From: an uncultured Dehalococcoidia bacterium
GTDB lineage: Bacteria; Chloroflexota; Dehalococcoidia; Lucifugimonadales; Lucifugimonadaceae
DNA length: 64,000 bases
Reading direction: 5' to 3'
NCBI GenBank assembly: GCA_958295935.1
Contig: OY282385.1
Location: forward strand, 186,001 to 250,000
The notes below the pieces were generated by a model, which searched no databases, was not told the DNA's origin, and saw only the letters and a program-made list of their open reading frames with translations. The position numbers and the translations under genes are program-made. This document shows positions 1 to 9,261 of this stretch, piece by piece. The stretch's first letter is position 1. Each line of letters opens with the position of its first letter.

Positions 1-381
1 GGATGGGGCTCGGCAGCTGCATTCGTTCGACTCACCCGCTCCGCGATGCTCGAAATACTCGACTCGGAGTTCGTAAAGTTCGCACGAGCCAAGGGCGTCG
101 CAAACCAGAAGATCATATGGAAGCATTCCTTCAGAAACGCACTCATCGCACCCCTCACCTTCTCAGGCATTCTGCTCGCCGCCTTCCTTACTGGCGCCGT
201 CGTCACGGAGAAAGTCTTCGCCTGGCCGGGCATGGGAAGCCTGGCCGTACAATCCGTCATCAACAACGACTTCCCCGTCATGACCGGATCCGTCATGATC
301 TTTGCCGGTTTCTTCGTCGGCGCAAACTTCGTAGTCGACATTCTCTACGCGGTTATAGATCCGCGCATCAAGTACGAATAG
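1..381 (+). CDS. ABC transporter permease, DppB/OppB type (5' end outside window)
   Basis: This is the C-terminal part of an inner-membrane permease of a peptide/nickel-type ABC importer. The frame is open from base 1, so the gene starts outside the window; about 126 residues are visible. The cytoplasmic EAA-type coupling loop that contacts the ATPase is seen around KFARAKGVANQKIIWKHSF, followed by two membrane segments and the family-typical ending DPRIKYE. The sequence is close to the corresponding regions of the permeases at 5824 and 11289 (shared LDSEF, NALIAPLTFSG, VFAWPG and NNDFPV blocks), so the three are paralogues. The matching DppC-type gene starts 6 bases after the stop, which indicates one transcript. 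Its binding protein is presumably upstream, outside the window. The substrate cannot be read from the sequence. Confidence 0.93.
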   Translation, partial: GWGSAAAFVRLTRSAMLEILDSEFVKFARAKGVANQKIIWKHSFRNALIAPLTFSGILLAAFLTGAVVTEKVFAWPGMGSLAVQSVINNDFPVMTGSVMIFAGFFVGANFVVDILYAVIDPRIKYE

Positions 382-387
382 ACCCCG

Positions 388-1317
388 ATGGACATCACCG
401 AAAATACTGCAACTGCAACACCGCGGCGAATATCCGGGCAGACGCTTTGGAAGCAGACTTGGAGAATAGCTCGCACATGGCCGCTCATTCCCCTCATCAT
501 CATCGGCCTTCTCGTAAGCTCCGCCGTCTTTGCTCCCCTCATAGCGAATAAAGAGGCCGAGAGGGGAGACATCTTCTTCAAGAACATCCCACCCATCTGG
601 TACACCGAGTATTACGCGCAAAACCCGGATGACCCCAAATTCATTCTCGGCGCAGATGCACTGGGACGGGACGTTTTCAGCAGGGTCGTATACGGCAGCC
701 GAATCTCCATCACCATCGCCGGAATTGTTCTCTCGGCAGGCGCAATCGGTGGAACCATCATCGGCCTCGTCGCAGGCTACTTCGGAAGAAACATCGACGA
801 ATTGCTCATGCGCTTTGTGGATCTCACCTTCGCCGTGCCCTTCATCCTGGTCGCATTGGTGGTTGTTATCGTCTTTGGGCAAAGCCTGACGATAATCATC
901 GTCCTGCTCATAGCCTTCAGCTGGGGCGTCTTTGCAAGGCAGGTAAGGGGTGAAACCTTGGTCCTAAGAGAGCAGGACTACGTTTCCATGGCAAAGGTCG
1001 TAGGAGCATCGCCTGTATATATTCTCTACAGGCATCTGTTCCCAGGCGTTTTCAACACCCTCATGGTCGTAGCCAGTCTGAGAGTAGGTACGCTGATACT
1101 GGCGGAGTCCGTGCTCAGCTACCTCGGCGTCGGCGTGCCCCCTCCCACGCCCGCCTGGGGCGCCATGGTCTCCGATGGCCGAGACTACATAGCCACGGCA
1201 TGGTGGAGCACCTTCTTCCCAGGCCTGGCCATCTTCCTGACCGTGCTGGCCTTCAATTTCCTGGGCGACTGGCTGAGGGACAGGCTCGACCCGCGGCTGC
1301 GGCAACTGGCGGACTGA
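388..1317 (+). CDS. ABC transporter permease, DppC/OppC type
   Basis: This 309-residue inner-membrane permease is the partner of the DppB-type protein ending at 381. An N-terminal cytoplasmic tail and a first membrane helix (about residues 30-55) precede the extracytoplasmic stretch holding LGADALGRDVFSRVVYGSRIS, the hallmark of the DppC/OppC group. The membrane domain follows, with the ATPase-coupling loop near VSMAKVVGASPVYILYRH and the C-terminal GDWLRDRLDPRLR. Length is normal for the family. It starts 6 bases after the previous stop. The next gene is a different kind of protein and no ATPase gene follows, so the transporter must use ATPase subunits encoded elsewhere. Peptide, nickel or oligosaccharide import are all possible for this family. 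Confidence 0.94.
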   Translation: MDITENTATATPRRISGQTLWKQTWRIARTWPLIPLIIIGLLVSSAVFAPLIANKEAERGDIFFKNIPPIWYTEYYAQNPDDPKFILGADALGRDVFSRVVYGSRISITIAGIVLSAGAIGGTIIGLVAGYFGRNIDELLMRFVDLTFAVPFILVALVVVIVFGQSLTIIIVLLIAFSWGVFARQVRGETLVLREQDYVSMAKVVGASPVYILYRHLFPGVFNTLMVVASLRVGTLILAESVLSYLGVGVPPPTPAWGAMVSDGRDYIATAWWSTFFPGLAIFLTVLAFNFLGDWLRDRLDPRLRQLAD

Positions 1318-1391
1318 GGCCCCCACCACTGGCCGAGCCCCATGCCTGCGCCCTTGAGCCTGCCGTCGAGCGGAGTGCAGGACATAGGTAG

Positions 1392-3593
1392 ATGCGAAAC
1401 CACCACGTAGCCTTGCCGCTCCTTCACCTGCTCATTGGTGCAGCGGCGGCGCTGCTGCTGACCGCGGCATGCAGGTCCGCCGGCCCCGAATCTCCCACTC
1501 CCCAACCGGCTGAGATCCGCCAAGCCGATGAAAGCCCCGCCGTAGCCTTTTCGGGAAGCGGACGCCTTGCCGACGTAACCCCCTTCGAGGACATAGCCGT
1601 ATCTGCGCTGGGCGCCGACGCCTTCGTTGACAACTGGTTCCCGGGCATAGCGCTGTTCGACTACGACCGAGACGGCGATATCGACATATACGTGTCATCC
1701 GCGGAAGATGCCTCACCCAGGGGACAGGCGCGGGGCGGCCCCAACCTGCTGCTGAGGAACGACGGAGATGAAACCTTCACGGAGGTCGCCGAAACCGCCG
1801 GCGTAGATATCCCCAAGGCCAACAGCTCAGGAGTCGCAGCATGCGACCTCGACAACGACGGCTACCAGGACCTATACGTAGCCTCATACGGGCGTATCGG
1901 AGACGACCTCGACTACCGGTCCGTAGATGAAACCCCCGGCCTGCGCGATGCAGTCATGGACCACCTCTTCCGAAACCGCGGGGACGGTACATTCGAGGAC
2001 GTCACAGAAAGGGCCGTCGAAGAACCCAACATATTGTCTGCCCTGAGCGTGGCCTGCGCAGACGTGAACGGTGACGGATGGCTCGACCTATACGTCGGCA
2101 ACCGCGCCGATGACGACTTCATCACGTTCGAGGAGTCCCGACACCACGGACAATACAACGTCCTATATCTAAACAACGGAGACTTCACCTTTTCAGACGT
2201 GACGGAGGAGGCCGGTCTCCTCGAAGGCGAAATCAAGCTCCTTGGGCCGGATGGCCGCCCCATCCAGTACACCGACCCAGCAACGGGCCGCACCACCGTC
2301 GGGTTCGACCCCTCGTTCGTCGACCAAAACGGCAACCTGGTCGGAGACCCCACGGGTCAAACGCTTGCCCTGATGTTCTTCGATTATGACTCCGACGGAG
2401 ACCCCGACCTCTGGCAGGCCGACGACGGAGACGTGCTAAAGGTCTACCGCAATGACTCCACGCGGGACTCCGTAAGGTTTACGCGCGTCGATGCCGAACT
2501 CGGCATAGATATAGCCGGCGCCTGGATGGGCTTCGCACTTGGAGACTACGATTCCGACCTCGACCTCGACGTGTTCGTGACCAACATAGGCTTCCACCCG
2601 CTGCTGCACGAGCAGCCCAAGATCTCCACCGGAGACTGCGCCTCCACGCACAACTACGAATGGAGCACTTGCTACCACTTCCTCCTTGAGAACAAGAGCA
2701 GCCCTGACCGAGGAACGAAAGACGCGGCCGGCCTGTTCCAGAACGTCGCCCCGAAAGTGGCCGTCACGCCCAGCGGAGTGATGCCGCCCCCTTCTCTTGA
2801 CCCAGCCAACTATTTGCCGGAGTGGGACGTCAACACCGTTCCCCCCGGCCTGCAGGCCTACGACTTCGGCTTCGGCACCACCTTCCTCGACATGGAGAAC
2901 GACGGCGATCAAGACCTCTACTGGCTTGGATCCATGGGCGGCAGGGGAGAGGGCCCATACGGCCAGCAATACGAGGGAGCAGGGCGCATGATGCGAAGCG
3001 ACGGCTCCGGCAACTTCGAAGACGTAACCGTCGAAAGCAGGTTGCTTGACATAGCCCTCGTCGACTACGAGAACCTAGACCCAAAGGATCCCGCGTTCGA
3101 CCCCGTCAGCAGACGCATCTCCGCAAAATTCCATGAGAACGGCAAGGGAGTCGCAAAAGCCGACCTAAACGGAGACGGGTACGTCGATCTGGTAGGAAGC
3201 AACAGCATGGGCCCCATATGGGTCGGCCCAAACCTGCTAGACCTCCTCGGTGGGCGGCTGTTCGTGTGGATGAACGGAGGCGGAGATAATCAATGGGTCA
3301 CGCTCAGGCTCAAGGGGCGCATGGCCATAGACGGAACCGGCTCCAACGCTGACGCGATAGGAGCGAGGGTGAAGATATGGGCCGCTTCGGCAGACGGCGA
3401 AATTCGATCCCAGGTGCAAGACCTCATAGCCGGATCCAGTTTCATCTCTATGAGCAGCATGGACCTTCACTTCGGACTCGGCAGCGCAACCCAGGTTGAG
3501 AGACTGGAGATCCGCTGGCCGAGCGGAACAGTCCAGATCATCGAAAATCTGGAAATCAACCGCCTGCACCAGATTGCCGAACCACCCGGATGA
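1392..3593 (+). CDS. FG-GAP/VCBS repeat lipoprotein with C-terminal ASPIC/UnbV domain
   Basis: This 733-residue exported protein has an N-terminal hydrophobic segment ending in LTAAC, a lipobox, so it is probably a lipoprotein. At least seven Asp-rich calcium-binding-like loops of the FG-GAP/VCBS type occur along the chain, for example DYDRDGDIDIYV, DLDNDGYQDLYV, DVNGDGWLDLYV, DMENDGDQDLYW and DLNGDGYVDL, as expected for a beta-propeller. The last 110 residues match the ASPIC/UnbV domain (GARVKIW, LHFGLGSA, LEIRWPSG). The family is common in marine and acidobacterial genomes; its biochemical role is not settled, and extracellular binding is the usual inference. The ATG follows AGGTAG closely. 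It lies between two peptide-transporter units on the same strand, but a 74-base gap before it and a promoter-like site after it suggest separate expression. Confidence 0.88.
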   Translation: MRNHHVALPLLHLLIGAAAALLLTAACRSAGPESPTPQPAEIRQADESPAVAFSGSGRLADVTPFEDIAVSALGADAFVDNWFPGIALFDYDRDGDIDIYVSSAEDASPRGQARGGPNLLLRNDGDETFTEVAETAGVDIPKANSSGVAACDLDNDGYQDLYVASYGRIGDDLDYRSVDETPGLRDAVMDHLFRNRGDGTFEDVTERAVEEPNILSALSVACADVNGDGWLDLYVGNRADDDFITFEESRHHGQYNVLYLNNGDFTFSDVTEEAGLLEGEIKLLGPDGRPIQYTDPATGRTTVGFDPSFVDQNGNLVGDPTGQTLALMFFDYDSDGDPDLWQADDGDVLKVYRNDSTRDSVRFTRVDAELGIDIAGAWMGFALGDYDSDLDLDVFVTNIGFHPLLHEQPKISTGDCASTHNYEWSTCYHFLLENKSSPDRGTKDAAGLFQNVAPKVAVTPSGVMPPPSLDPANYLPEWDVNTVPPGLQAYDFGFGTTFLDMENDGDQDLYWLGSMGGRGEGPYGQQYEGAGRMMRSDGSGNFEDVTVESRLLDIALVDYENLDPKDPAFDPVSRRISAKFHENGKGVAKADLNGDGYVDLVGSNSMGPIWVGPNLLDLLGGRLFVWMNGGGDNQWVTLRLKGRMAIDGTGSNADAIGARVKIWAASADGEIRSQVQDLIAGSSFISMSSMDLHFGLGSATQVERLEIRWPSGTVQIIENLEINRLHQIAEPPG

Positions 3594-3645
3594 CCCGTCC
3601 CGCCACCGCCGTTCCAACGCCTGAACCTGCCGGAAAATCGGTTCG

Positions 3646-3674
3646 TTGACATTTACCGCGCTTGAGAATAATCT
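3646..3674 (+). promoter_or_regulatory. Candidate sigma70-type promoter for the binding-protein gene at 3766
   Basis: A perfect TTGACA at 3646-3651 is followed by an A/T-rich element: AATAAT at 3667-3672 with a 15-base spacer, or TAATCT at 3669-3674 with a 17-base spacer. It lies about 90 bases before the chosen ATG. The -10 assignment is uncertain. Confidence 0.45.
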
Positions 3675-3765
3675 CGCGTGCTCTACGGACGATCCGGATT
3701 CACATATGGATCTGGCGTGTTCTTGTGCCCTACGCGGGCGTAACCAAAACCAAAGAGGTGTAATC

Positions 3766-5613
3766 ATGGCATTTGGCCGCTTATGTTCACGCAGCCTTTG
3801 GGCTGCGGCGATTCTTCTATGTGGCAGCCTTTTCTTACTAGCCGCATGTGGCGGAGGCGATGCCGACCCCACAGCTACCACTGCGCCGGCAGCCCCAACC
3901 ACAGCTCCAGCAGCGCCAACCGCGATGCCTGCAACCGCAGTGCCCGCAACCGCAATGCCACAACCGACCAACACTCCAGCGCCGTCAAGCGGCGGAGGCG
4001 GAACCCTCGTAGTCGCCAACGACCTCATAGGGCCAAAGGTCTTCAGACCCTCGCTTATCACAGGCGGCGCTCACTCCGCTTTCGGACTTCAGGACTGGGG
4101 CTTCTACGACTTCCTGCTGCAAGCAGACCACTCCAATCCCCTCAACTTCGGAGAGGTCGGAACCTCCGGCATTGCAACCAGTTGGACGGTTGACGACAAC
4201 CAGACCGAAATCATCTTCACCATCCGCACCGACGCCGAATTCCACTGCGACGCAGGCGGAACCGTTGGGCCGGAAGACGTCGTGCACTCCTTCATGGAGA
4301 GTATGACCGAAGGCACGAAGAGCACCCGAGGCCCGGGCATCAAGCGGTGGGCGCCTACGTGGGAAGTGGTCGACGCCACCACCGTACGGGCCAACCTCCT
4401 GCCAGGAAAACTTGAACCCACCTGGAAACTCGCGCTCGCAAACAACGGCGGCGGAAGCATACCCATCGTAAGCAAGGCCCTCTTCGACCAGGGAGGGGAC
4501 GCAGACCTCACCACCCCATGCGGATCAGGCCCGTTCGAAATACAGGAATGGGTCTCCGAGGAGAAGGTCGTAGCTACACCCGTTCAGGACAACTGGCGGG
4601 CACAGCCGGAAATGATCGACGAACTCCAGGTCGTTCAGATCCCCGAAACCAACTCCAAGATAGCCGCTCTCAAGACGGGTGAGGTACACATGGCCAACAT
4701 CCCGCTCAAGTTCCTCGCAGACACCAAGGATGAAATACCCGGAAGCTGGGAACAGGCCACCGGAAAGTACCAGCCGCAAATCGTCTACTTCGCCGGTAAC
4801 TTCTGGGCCAAGCGAGCCTACAACTTCGAGGACGAGGCCGACATCTTCCCCAGGGAAGGGCTCAAGGCCGACGACGAACACCCATGGATCGGCAACCCGG
4901 ACGACGACGCCTCTATGGAGAGCGCACGCAAGGTGCGATGGGCAATGTCCATGGCGATCGACCGGGAAAAACTCAACGACAACGTGTTCAATGGACTCGG
5001 ACAGATCACCTACGCATACACCGACGTGCTGCCCAGCAGCCCGCTCTTCAAAGACGAGTGGACTGTTGACTACGACCTCGACGGCGCAAGGAGAATGCTC
5101 GCCGAGGCAGGCCACGCAGACGGCTTCGAACTTGACTTCTGGGTATCCCCGGACAACACCGCAGCCGTCGAGCCCGAAACCTTCGAGGCTATAGCACAGA
5201 TGTGGCAGGACATTGGCGTTCAGGCTTCCATCGAAAAGACCGTCTACGCCTCACGCAGGCCCACGCTGGTCGCAAGGTCGATAGACATACCCTTCGCTCA
5301 CCACACCTTCTGGTTGTCCGCCGACGAACCCAAGGGCGGCACCCTCGTGCCTACCGGCGGATTCAACCACGGTATCGAGCTGCCAGAGGAAATCGGCGTC
5401 ATCCGATACCTCAACATCTCGGAACCGGACCTGCAGACCAGAATCGACAACAACATCCGACTGCAGGACTACCTCAGCCACTGGCAATTGATGGCCGTCA
5501 CAGTCACGCTGCAACCCCACTGGCTCGTGCGCCCAGAGGTAGTGTCATGGGACCTCTACCAGCAAGCCTGGGCAGTCTTCAACTCCCCCGAAAGAGTGAA
5601 GATGCAGAACTAG
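3766..5613 (+). CDS. Peptide-type ABC transporter substrate-binding lipoprotein (SBP_bac_5 family)
   Basis: This is a 615-residue extracytoplasmic solute-binding lipoprotein. The frame is open further upstream, but the ATG at 3766 is chosen because AGAGGTG lies just before it and because it gives a clean signal peptide ending LLAACGGG (lipobox). A low-complexity Thr/Ala/Pro tether follows (about residues 25-75, ATTAPAAPTTAPAAP-like) before the folded domain. The body has SBP_bac_5 features: PKVFRPSLI near the start, the HCDAGGTVGPEDVVHSF block, and a C-terminal region with AMSIDRE-like AMAIDREKLNDNVFNG and the AEAGHADGFELDFWV block. It is followed by a strong hairpin and then its DppB and DppC genes, the usual order SBP-B-C. 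Ligand unknown; peptides or related oligomers are most likely by family. Confidence 0.93.
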   Translation: MAFGRLCSRSLWAAAILLCGSLFLLAACGGGDADPTATTAPAAPTTAPAAPTAMPATAVPATAMPQPTNTPAPSSGGGGTLVVANDLIGPKVFRPSLITGGAHSAFGLQDWGFYDFLLQADHSNPLNFGEVGTSGIATSWTVDDNQTEIIFTIRTDAEFHCDAGGTVGPEDVVHSFMESMTEGTKSTRGPGIKRWAPTWEVVDATTVRANLLPGKLEPTWKLALANNGGGSIPIVSKALFDQGGDADLTTPCGSGPFEIQEWVSEEKVVATPVQDNWRAQPEMIDELQVVQIPETNSKIAALKTGEVHMANIPLKFLADTKDEIPGSWEQATGKYQPQIVYFAGNFWAKRAYNFEDEADIFPREGLKADDEHPWIGNPDDDASMESARKVRWAMSMAIDREKLNDNVFNGLGQITYAYTDVLPSSPLFKDEWTVDYDLDGARRMLAEAGHADGFELDFWVSPDNTAAVEPETFEAIAQMWQDIGVQASIEKTVYASRRPTLVARSIDIPFAHHTFWLSADEPKGGTLVPTGGFNHGIELPEEIGVIRYLNISEPDLQTRIDNNIRLQDYLSHWQLMAVTVTLQPHWLVRPEVVSWDLYQQAWAVFNSPERVKMQN

Positions 5614-5648
5614 CCGCGGGCAAAGCGGACTCAGTTGGTGAATGGCTC

Positions 5649-5675
5649 GGCCTGCCGCCGCCTCGGCGGCAGGCC
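5649..5675 (+). promoter_or_regulatory. Stable hairpin between SBP and permease genes
   Basis: A perfect 12-bp inverted repeat, GGCCTGCCGCCG (5649-5660) and CGGCGGCAGGCC (5664-5675), closes a 3-base loop. It starts 36 bases after the SBP stop and has no U-run, so it is a poor intrinsic terminator. A 3'-protecting or attenuating stem that keeps binding-protein mRNA above permease mRNA is the likely role (inference). Confidence 0.6.
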
Positions 5676-5823
5676 GTGACTTTGATAGACACAAGCAGGC
5701 TGCACCGGTCGAGCGCCCTCGCAAGACCGGTGCACGTGCAAACCAGTACAATCGGGCAACCCACCCGGAGCGCACGCCGCCCCCATTGGGCTTGACGCCG
5801 GATAAAACCTCCCCAAACTCCTG

Positions 5824-6741
5824 ATGGCCAAATTCATAGGAAGGCGCCTCATCTACTCGGTAGGCGTCATGATCGCCACCAGCATCATCGTCTTTGGCCT
5901 CTCAAGGGCCGCAGGAGACCCTCGACACCTCTTCCTCACCGAATACACCACCACCGCCACCTGGGACGCATGGGGCAAGGAATATGGACTAGATAGACCT
6001 TTCATCGTCCAGTACGTGATATGGATGGGAAGGGCCGTAAGAGGAGACTTCGGAACTTCACTGCGCGACCACGTCAACGCGCGCACCGTCATATGGGAGA
6101 AGGTACCGGCCACCCTCCAACTAACCGTAAGCTCCTTCATTGCAGCCATCGTCATCGGAGTTCCCTTGGGAGTCCTCTCAGCCGTCAAGCGAGGCACCGT
6201 GTGGGACTACCTCGGCCGTACCTGGGCGCTCCTGGGCCAGGCCCTGCCGCCGTACTGGCTCGGCGTCATGCTGGTGTTGTTGTTCGCCGTTACCTGGAAT
6301 TTGCTCCCGTCCAGCAGGCGAGGCGATTGGACTCACTTCGTACTGCCCACCCTCACACTCGCCTGGGGATCCGCCGCGGCCATGCTGCGGCTCACACGCT
6401 CCGCCATGCTGGAAGTCCTAGATTCGGAATTCGTGAAGTTCGCTCGATCCAAGGGATCCACAAACCCAATGATCATATGGAAACACGCCTTTCGGAACGC
6501 ACTAATAGCCCCGCTGACATTCTCCGGACTGCTGCTCGCAGGATTCATGACCGGCACGGTGGTCACCGAAACCGTCTTTGCATGGCCGGGACTCGGACGA
6601 CTTGCCGTGCAGGCAGTATTCAACAACGACTTCCCGGTGCTTACCGGCGTTGTCCTGCTCGTAACCGCTATCTACCTCGCCGTCAACCTGATGATCGACC
6701 TCACCTACGCCCTCGTAGACCCCCGAATAAGGCTCTCGTAG
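5824..6741 (+). CDS. ABC transporter permease, DppB/OppB type
   Basis: This 305-residue inner-membrane permease starts with the family-typical MAKFIGRRLIYSVGVMIATS helix and the GDPRHLFLTEY extracytoplasmic segment. Further features are LGVLSAVKRGTVWDY, PPYWLGVMLVLLFAV, the coupling loop FARSKGSTNPMIIWKHAFRNA, and the ending VDPRIRLS. Its length is normal. It follows the binding-protein gene by 210 bases, which include a stable stem, and is followed by its DppC partner after 9 bases. It is strongly similar to the truncated permease at the window start and to the one at 11289, which implies serial duplication of the whole transporter. Confidence 0.95.
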   Translation: MAKFIGRRLIYSVGVMIATSIIVFGLSRAAGDPRHLFLTEYTTTATWDAWGKEYGLDRPFIVQYVIWMGRAVRGDFGTSLRDHVNARTVIWEKVPATLQLTVSSFIAAIVIGVPLGVLSAVKRGTVWDYLGRTWALLGQALPPYWLGVMLVLLFAVTWNLLPSSRRGDWTHFVLPTLTLAWGSAAAMLRLTRSAMLEVLDSEFVKFARSKGSTNPMIIWKHAFRNALIAPLTFSGLLLAGFMTGTVVTETVFAWPGLGRLAVQAVFNNDFPVLTGVVLLVTAIYLAVNLMIDLTYALVDPRIRLS

Positions 6742-6750
6742 ACAACAACC

Positions 6751-7662
6751 ATGGCCCTAGAAGCAAGCGCAAAAACTGAAGCCGACCTGTTCGGCGCGCC
6801 AAAGAGCCGAGCAAGGGTCGTCTACTCCTTCACCCGCAGATACCCCGTAATCCCCGGCATCATCATCATAGTGCTAGCCGTCTTTGCAATCTTTGCACCC
6901 CTGCTAACTTCATACGACCCGGAAAAGGCCGAGGAATACAACGACAACGGAATCCCTCCCTTCTGGCAGGCAGACGGCAGTACCAAATACATCCTGGGCA
7001 CCGACTACCTCGGAAGAGACGTCCTCGCAAGAATCATCTTCGGAACTCGAATCTCACTCCTGGTAGCCTTCTCTGTACTCGGCATCGGCGGAGTCATAGG
7101 CATCGCGGTCGGCCTCATCTCCGGATACTTCGGAGGCATAATAGACGAGGTATTGATGCGCCTCGTCGATCTCACCCTCGCAGTACCATTCATACTCGTA
7201 GCCCTCGTATGGGCCATCGTCCTCGAAGATTCCCTCACGTCCGTAGTCATACTCCTCATAATGTTCTTCTGGAACGGCTTCGCCAGGCAGGTGCGCGCAG
7301 AAACCCTCCAGCTAAAGACACTCGACTACGTGGCCCTTGCAAGGATCGCAGGCGCATCCCCATTGCGCATCATGTACAAGCACATCCTCCCCGGCGTCTT
7401 CTCCACCGTGATCGTCATAGCCACCCTCACCGTCGGAGTAGTCATACTCGTCGAATCCATACTCAGCTTCCTCGGCGTCGGCGTACCCGCCCCCACACCC
7501 ACTTGGGGAGCCATGATCTCCGACGGACGAAACTACCTCACCTCAGGATGGTGGATGGCATTCTTCCCAGGCATGGCAATACTATTCACCGTTCTGGCAT
7601 TCAACTTCCTCGGTGACTGGCTCCGAGACACGCTTGACCCCAAGCTCAGACAACTCAACTAG
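6751..7662 (+). CDS. ABC transporter permease, DppC/OppC type
   Basis: This 303-residue permease is the partner of the preceding DppB protein. Its N-terminal tail (about 30 residues) leads into a first helix PGIIIIVLAVFAIFAPLL, then LGTDYLGRDVLARIIFGTRI, the DppC hallmark. The coupling loop near VALARIAGASPLRIMYKHI and the ending GDWLRDTLDPKLRQLN are intact. The start lies 9 bases after the previous stop. No ATPase gene follows: the next gene is a sugar-phosphate enzyme after 252 bases. Transporter family is certain; the substrate is not. Confidence 0.94.
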   Translation: MALEASAKTEADLFGAPKSRARVVYSFTRRYPVIPGIIIIVLAVFAIFAPLLTSYDPEKAEEYNDNGIPPFWQADGSTKYILGTDYLGRDVLARIIFGTRISLLVAFSVLGIGGVIGIAVGLISGYFGGIIDEVLMRLVDLTLAVPFILVALVWAIVLEDSLTSVVILLIMFFWNGFARQVRAETLQLKTLDYVALARIAGASPLRIMYKHILPGVFSTVIVIATLTVGVVILVESILSFLGVGVPAPTPTWGAMISDGRNYLTSGWWMAFFPGMAILFTVLAFNFLGDWLRDTLDPKLRQLN

Positions 7663-7914
7663 AACGTCCGCCCCTCCATGCACGTGGACCACGCCCCTTG
7701 GCTGGAACCCGGCCGCAACGCATCCTTGCGAGTGACTCCGGCCGCCCCCTTACCGGCCGCGGCCGAGCCGGTGCCCGATTCGCGGCGAACTACGGAAAAT
7801 GCCCCCCAATTCTGCTAACGTTCTTGAATGTCTCGCAAAATCACCGAATACACGCGCACCCACGGTTGAACACCATCCAATGAGGGCACCCAAAAAAGGA
7901 GAAGCAAAGGCGCC

Positions 7915-9096
7915 ATGAAAGTAACGATGAGCGTAATCAAGGCCGACGTCGGCTCAATCGGCGGACACACCAAGCCCAGCGATGCCATGGTCGCAAAGGT
8001 CAAGTCCATGGTCAGCGACGCCATTGCAAGCGGGCGACTCATCGACGGCATGGTCACCTACACCGGAGACGACATCGCCATGCTCATGTCCCACACACAC
8101 GGTGAGGGAGCCGCCCCGGTACACGAATTCGCATGGGCATGCTTTGAATCCGCTGCCAACGTAGCCGCACAAGAGGGAAACTACGGGGCAGGGCAGGACC
8201 TGCTCGTAGACGCCCCCAGCGGAAACGTGCGCGGCGCCGGGCCCGCAGTCGCCGAAATCGAATTCGACCTCCTACCCGATCACCGGCCCGCCGAAGCATT
8301 CATGGTATTCGCCGCAGACAAGTGCGCACCAGGCGCATACAACCTACCCCTATACCTCACCTTTTGCGACCCCATGCACAACGGAGGCCTCCTACTCAGC
8401 CCAGTGCTGCACCAAGGCTTCACCTTCACAGTCATCGACATGGACCACGCTTCGAGAGACTCAGACCGAGTCATCAAGCTCAACGTACCGGAGCAAACCT
8501 GGGACCTCGCAGCCCTGCTAAGGGACGAAGACCGCTTCGCCGTCGAGTCCATACACTCGAGGGTATATCCCGACGAAAAGATCGTCTCCGTAGCGGCAAC
8601 GAGGCTCCACAACGTAGCCGGCAAGTACACGGGTAAGGACGACCCGGTGGCCATCGTGCGGGTCCAATCCATATTCCCCGCACCCGAAGAGGTCGTCGAA
8701 CCCTGGGCCGCGGTAAACCAGATCATCACGGGAGACTGCCGAGGCTCCCACAACATGCCCATAATGCCGGTCGGAATAAACACCCCCGTCACTGGACCAT
8801 ACTGCCTGCCCATCGTATCCGCCCTCGGATTCTCCATGGACCGCAACGGCGCGTTCTCGCATGGCTCGGTGGACTTCTTCGAGGGATCCGCATTCGATCA
8901 GGTAAGGCTCGACGTACAAAAGAAGGCGATCGACTTCAGACGCCAAGGCTTCTTCGGCATAGCCATGGCCTCGAAGACCGAACTGGCCTACACCGGCCTC
9001 TCGGACACGCTGGACACGCTCGAATCCAAATTCGAGATGCGCTCCGACACCAGGGCAGCCGTAAACGTCAACCCGGACGCCAAAGACCCGGACTGA
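7915..9096 (+). CDS. Class V fructose-1,6-bisphosphate aldolase/phosphatase (archaeal type)
   Basis: This 393-residue protein matches the bifunctional FBP aldolase/phosphatase family known from archaea and deep-branching bacteria. It would condense the two triose phosphates to FBP and dephosphorylate it to fructose 6-phosphate, a gluconeogenic one-way step. Visible family blocks are VIKADVGSIGGH at the N-terminus (metal and phosphate site), GAGQDLLVDAPSGNVRGAGP, PGAYNLPLY, and the aldolase site AGKYTGKDDP with Tyr238, Lys241 (Schiff-base lysine by family) and Asp242-Asp243 as metal ligands. A C-terminal LAYTGL may hold the second active-site Tyr. A good Shine-Dalgarno, AAAGGAG, lies upstream, somewhat far from the ATG. 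It stands alone between two peptide-transporter units. Length is close to the archaeal members. Confidence 0.92.
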   Translation: MKVTMSVIKADVGSIGGHTKPSDAMVAKVKSMVSDAIASGRLIDGMVTYTGDDIAMLMSHTHGEGAAPVHEFAWACFESAANVAAQEGNYGAGQDLLVDAPSGNVRGAGPAVAEIEFDLLPDHRPAEAFMVFAADKCAPGAYNLPLYLTFCDPMHNGGLLLSPVLHQGFTFTVIDMDHASRDSDRVIKLNVPEQTWDLAALLRDEDRFAVESIHSRVYPDEKIVSVAATRLHNVAGKYTGKDDPVAIVRVQSIFPAPEEVVEPWAAVNQIITGDCRGSHNMPIMPVGINTPVTGPYCLPIVSALGFSMDRNGAFSHGSVDFFEGSAFDQVRLDVQKKAIDFRRQGFFGIAMASKTELAYTGLSDTLDTLESKFEMRSDTRAAVNVNPDAKDPD

Positions 9097-9116
9097 CCGG
9101 ACAAATCCCCCCATGC

Positions 9117-9145
9117 TTGACGCGCCACAATCGCGCAAGTATTCT
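9117..9145 (+). promoter_or_regulatory. Candidate sigma70-type promoter for the SBP gene at 9262
   Basis: TTGACG (9117-9122) and TATTCT (9140-9145) are separated by exactly 17 bases, about 115 bases before the ATG. This is the best promoter-like match noticed in the window. It lies just after the FBP aldolase/phosphatase stop, so the following transporter probably has its own transcript. Confidence 0.55.
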
Positions 9146-9261
9146 TTCCGCCGTTGGAGCAGGCTGGCTGAACGCCTGCCGGCCCGGTATGGAACTTAGC
9201 GCACAGGCCGGATCGACCAGCGGCGCTTGAAATGGATCATCTGAATTCGGAGGAATACTCA

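Noticed and set aside
163-882. Minus-strand frame opposite the first two permeases
   Set aside because: Asp/Glu-rich shadow of hydrophobic permease codons; no ribosome site or known domain.
7824-7852. TTGAAT and AATACA before the FBP aldolase/phosphatase gene as a promoter
   Set aside because: The -10 match is too weak to annotate although the spacing is 17 bases.
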